NCBI RefSeq assembly: GCF_001611795.1
Contig: NZ_CP015098.1
Coordinates: forward strand, 8,122,001-8,186,000
Reading direction: 5' to 3'
From: Streptomyces qaidamensis
GTDB lineage: Bacteria; Actinomycetota; Actinomycetes; Streptomycetales; Streptomycetaceae
Length of the DNA stretch: 64,000 bases
Positions 63,056-64,000 of the stretch are shown one piece after another. Made by a program: the position numbers and the translations under genes. Each line of letters begins with the position of its first letter. Within the stretch, counting starts at the first letter, position 1. Under the pieces are notes generated by a model. The model searched no databases. It worked only from the letters and a program-made list of their open reading frames with translations, and was not told the DNA's origin.

Positions 63056-63149
63056 CGTTGAGGGCGGAGGCGTCCTGCGGCGCCCGACCGTTGGGGTCCA
63101 TCGACACGAGCAGCTCGACGCGTCCGCCATGAGGACGGCGTACGGTCGC
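63021..63149 (-). pseudogene. Possible remnant of a small gene after the amidase stop
   Basis: In the same frame as the amidase, just after its stop, 42 codons run without a stop and read VELLVSMDPNGRAPQ, then ALNGQVQKAPMDDK. The only starts (GTG 63107, ATG 63101) give under 30 residues. It may be the 3' end of a lost gene, or a short peptide. I do not recognise it. Confidence 0.3.
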
Positions 63150-64000
63150 TCAGGCGGCGGCGGAACGTGCCGTGACCGGCGGCGACGGCCACTTCTCGGC
63201 CCAGCGCAGCTCCGCCTCCAGTTGGGCGGCCACCTGCACGAGCAGCGGCTCGCTGTGGGCCGGGCCCAGCAACTGCGCGCCGACCGGCAGGCCGTCCGGC
63301 GTGAAACCCGCGGGCACGTTGACGCCGGGCCAGCCCAGCACGTTCCACGGCCAGGCGTACGGGCAGGCCGCGATCATCGCCCGGTCGGTGGCGAACCCGC
63401 TGAGTTCGAGCAGGGCGCCGATCCGGGGCGGGGGAGCGGCGGTCGTCGGCGCGAGCACGACGTCGTAGGAGGTGAAGAAGGAGCCGATACGCCGGTGCAG
63501 CGCGGTCTCCGCACGCCGGGCCGCCCGCAGCGGGGCACCGCCGAGCAGCCGGCCCAGCCGGGCCGCGTCCCGGGTGCGCCGGTCCAGCAGCGCCGGGAAG
63601 GGCGCCTCGCCCACCCGCTCGGCGATCCCGGCCGTCGCACGCGGCACGAAGGTCAGCCCGATCTGCCCGTACGGCGGATCCGCTTCCTCGACGAAGTGCC
63701 CCAGCGCGGCGAGCCGTTCGGCCAGTTCGACCACACGGGTCCGCACCTCGGGCAGGAGCCGGGCGGGCACGGCCGTGAAGGGCGGCTTGAGGGAGAGCGC
63801 GATGCGCAGCCGGCCCGGATCGCGGCCGACGGCCCCGGACACGTCGAGGGCCGGGGGCCGGTGCGGGTCCTGCGCGTGGTTGCCGCTCGCCGCGTCCAGC
63901 AGCAGGGCCGCGTCGGCGACCGTACGGGCCAGGGTGCCGTTGACGGTGATGCCCTGGAAGGACTCCCCGCGCGGCCACGTCGAGACCCGGCCGCGCTGCG
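63150..64000 (-). CDS. Amidase signature family enzyme, C-terminal part
   Basis: The start lies beyond the window, and the frame is open to base 64000. The visible 283 residues include GITVNGTLARTVADAALLLD, then FTSYDVVLAPTTAAPPPRIG and VLGWPGVNVPAGFTPDGLPV. These are the second half of the amidase signature fold; the catalytic Ser-Ser-Lys region is upstream and cannot be seen. It is the second amidase of the window. Confidence 0.85.
   Translation of the reverse strand, partial: QRGRVSTWPRGESFQGITVNGTLARTVADAALLLDAASGNHAQDPHRPPALDVSGAVGRDPGRLRIALSLKPPFTAVPARLLPEVRTRVVELAERLAALGHFVEEADPPYGQIGLTFVPRATAGIAERVGEAPFPALLDRRTRDAARLGRLLGGAPLRAARRAETALHRRIGSFFTSYDVVLAPTTAAPPPRIGALLELSGFATDRAMIAACPYAWPWNVLGWPGVNVPAGFTPDGLPVGAQLLGPAHSEPLLVQVAAQLEAELRWAEKWPSPPVTARSAAA

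Overview
The window is high-GC actinobacterial chromosome and almost certainly Streptomyces. The support is strong third-position GC bias, dense overlapping operons, GTG and TTG starts, TANNNT -10 boxes very close to start codons, and the gene content: a gas vesicle cluster, ergothioneine genes, a fused lysX, SpoIIE-type phosphatases, a DUF574 methyltransferase and a PAS-GGDEF-EAL protein. I see no rRNA, tRNA, CRISPR array, prophage or intact insertion sequence.

Layout. 1-7.9 kb: the end of a GH2 glycosidase, a WS/DGAT acyltransferase, an SDR with an N-terminal zinc knuckle, a 57-residue protein, GNAT and VOC proteins, an amidase and a lipoprotein hydrolase. 7.9-14.5 kb: a partly eroded sugar-use region. 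The 3' ends of a LacI regulator and a GH38 alpha-mannosidase lie head to head. Next come a GntR/FadR regulator with a perfect operator and an internally deleted sugar ABC permease. An intact five-gene L-fucose-type oxidative operon follows (dehydratase, SDR, aldo/keto reductase, mutarotase, lactonase), each gene overlapping the next by 4 nt. 14.5-25.5 kb: a lipase-maturation-factor-like membrane protein, a DUF6777-like lipoprotein, two SpoIIE phosphatases around an Fpg/Nei glycosylase, an anti-sigma factor and ECF sigma factor separated by an unknown gene, a CapA-like lipoprotein and a universal stress protein.

25.7-35 kb is an envelope block: lysX (lysyl-PG synthase fused to LysRS), a polysaccharide deacetylase, a class F sortase with two small membrane-anchored secreted proteins, a DUF4239 protein, a proline-rich surface protein and a repeat lipoprotein. 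35.4-48.5 kb: a methyltransferase coupled to an rmdA-like PAS-GGDEF-EAL protein, a LysR regulator divergent from a three-gene succinate dehydrogenase operon, the gvpOAFGJLSK gas vesicle operon, and olsB-olsA for ornithine lipid. From memory, the sdh/LysR/RmdA/lipoprotein/ols content resembles the S. coelicolor SCO0920-0930 neighbourhood. That is recall, not a search.

48.45-49.25 kb is an imperfect tandem repeat array that appears to start in the 3' end of olsA. 49.3-64 kb: a short UvrA paralogue, an LLM oxidoreductase, a RlaP-like nucleotidyltransferase overlapping a cysteine-free L32 gene with a Zur-like box, an acetate-type symporter with its DUF485 partner, a HAD phosphatase, dodecin, egtABCD, a bacterial-type PARG, a MazF-like protein and an incomplete amidase at the right edge.

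The most interesting items are the eroded sugar loci, the repeat array after olsA, the SDR that lacks its catalytic tyrosine, the sortase locus without visible sorting signals, and the conserved-looking 57-residue protein.
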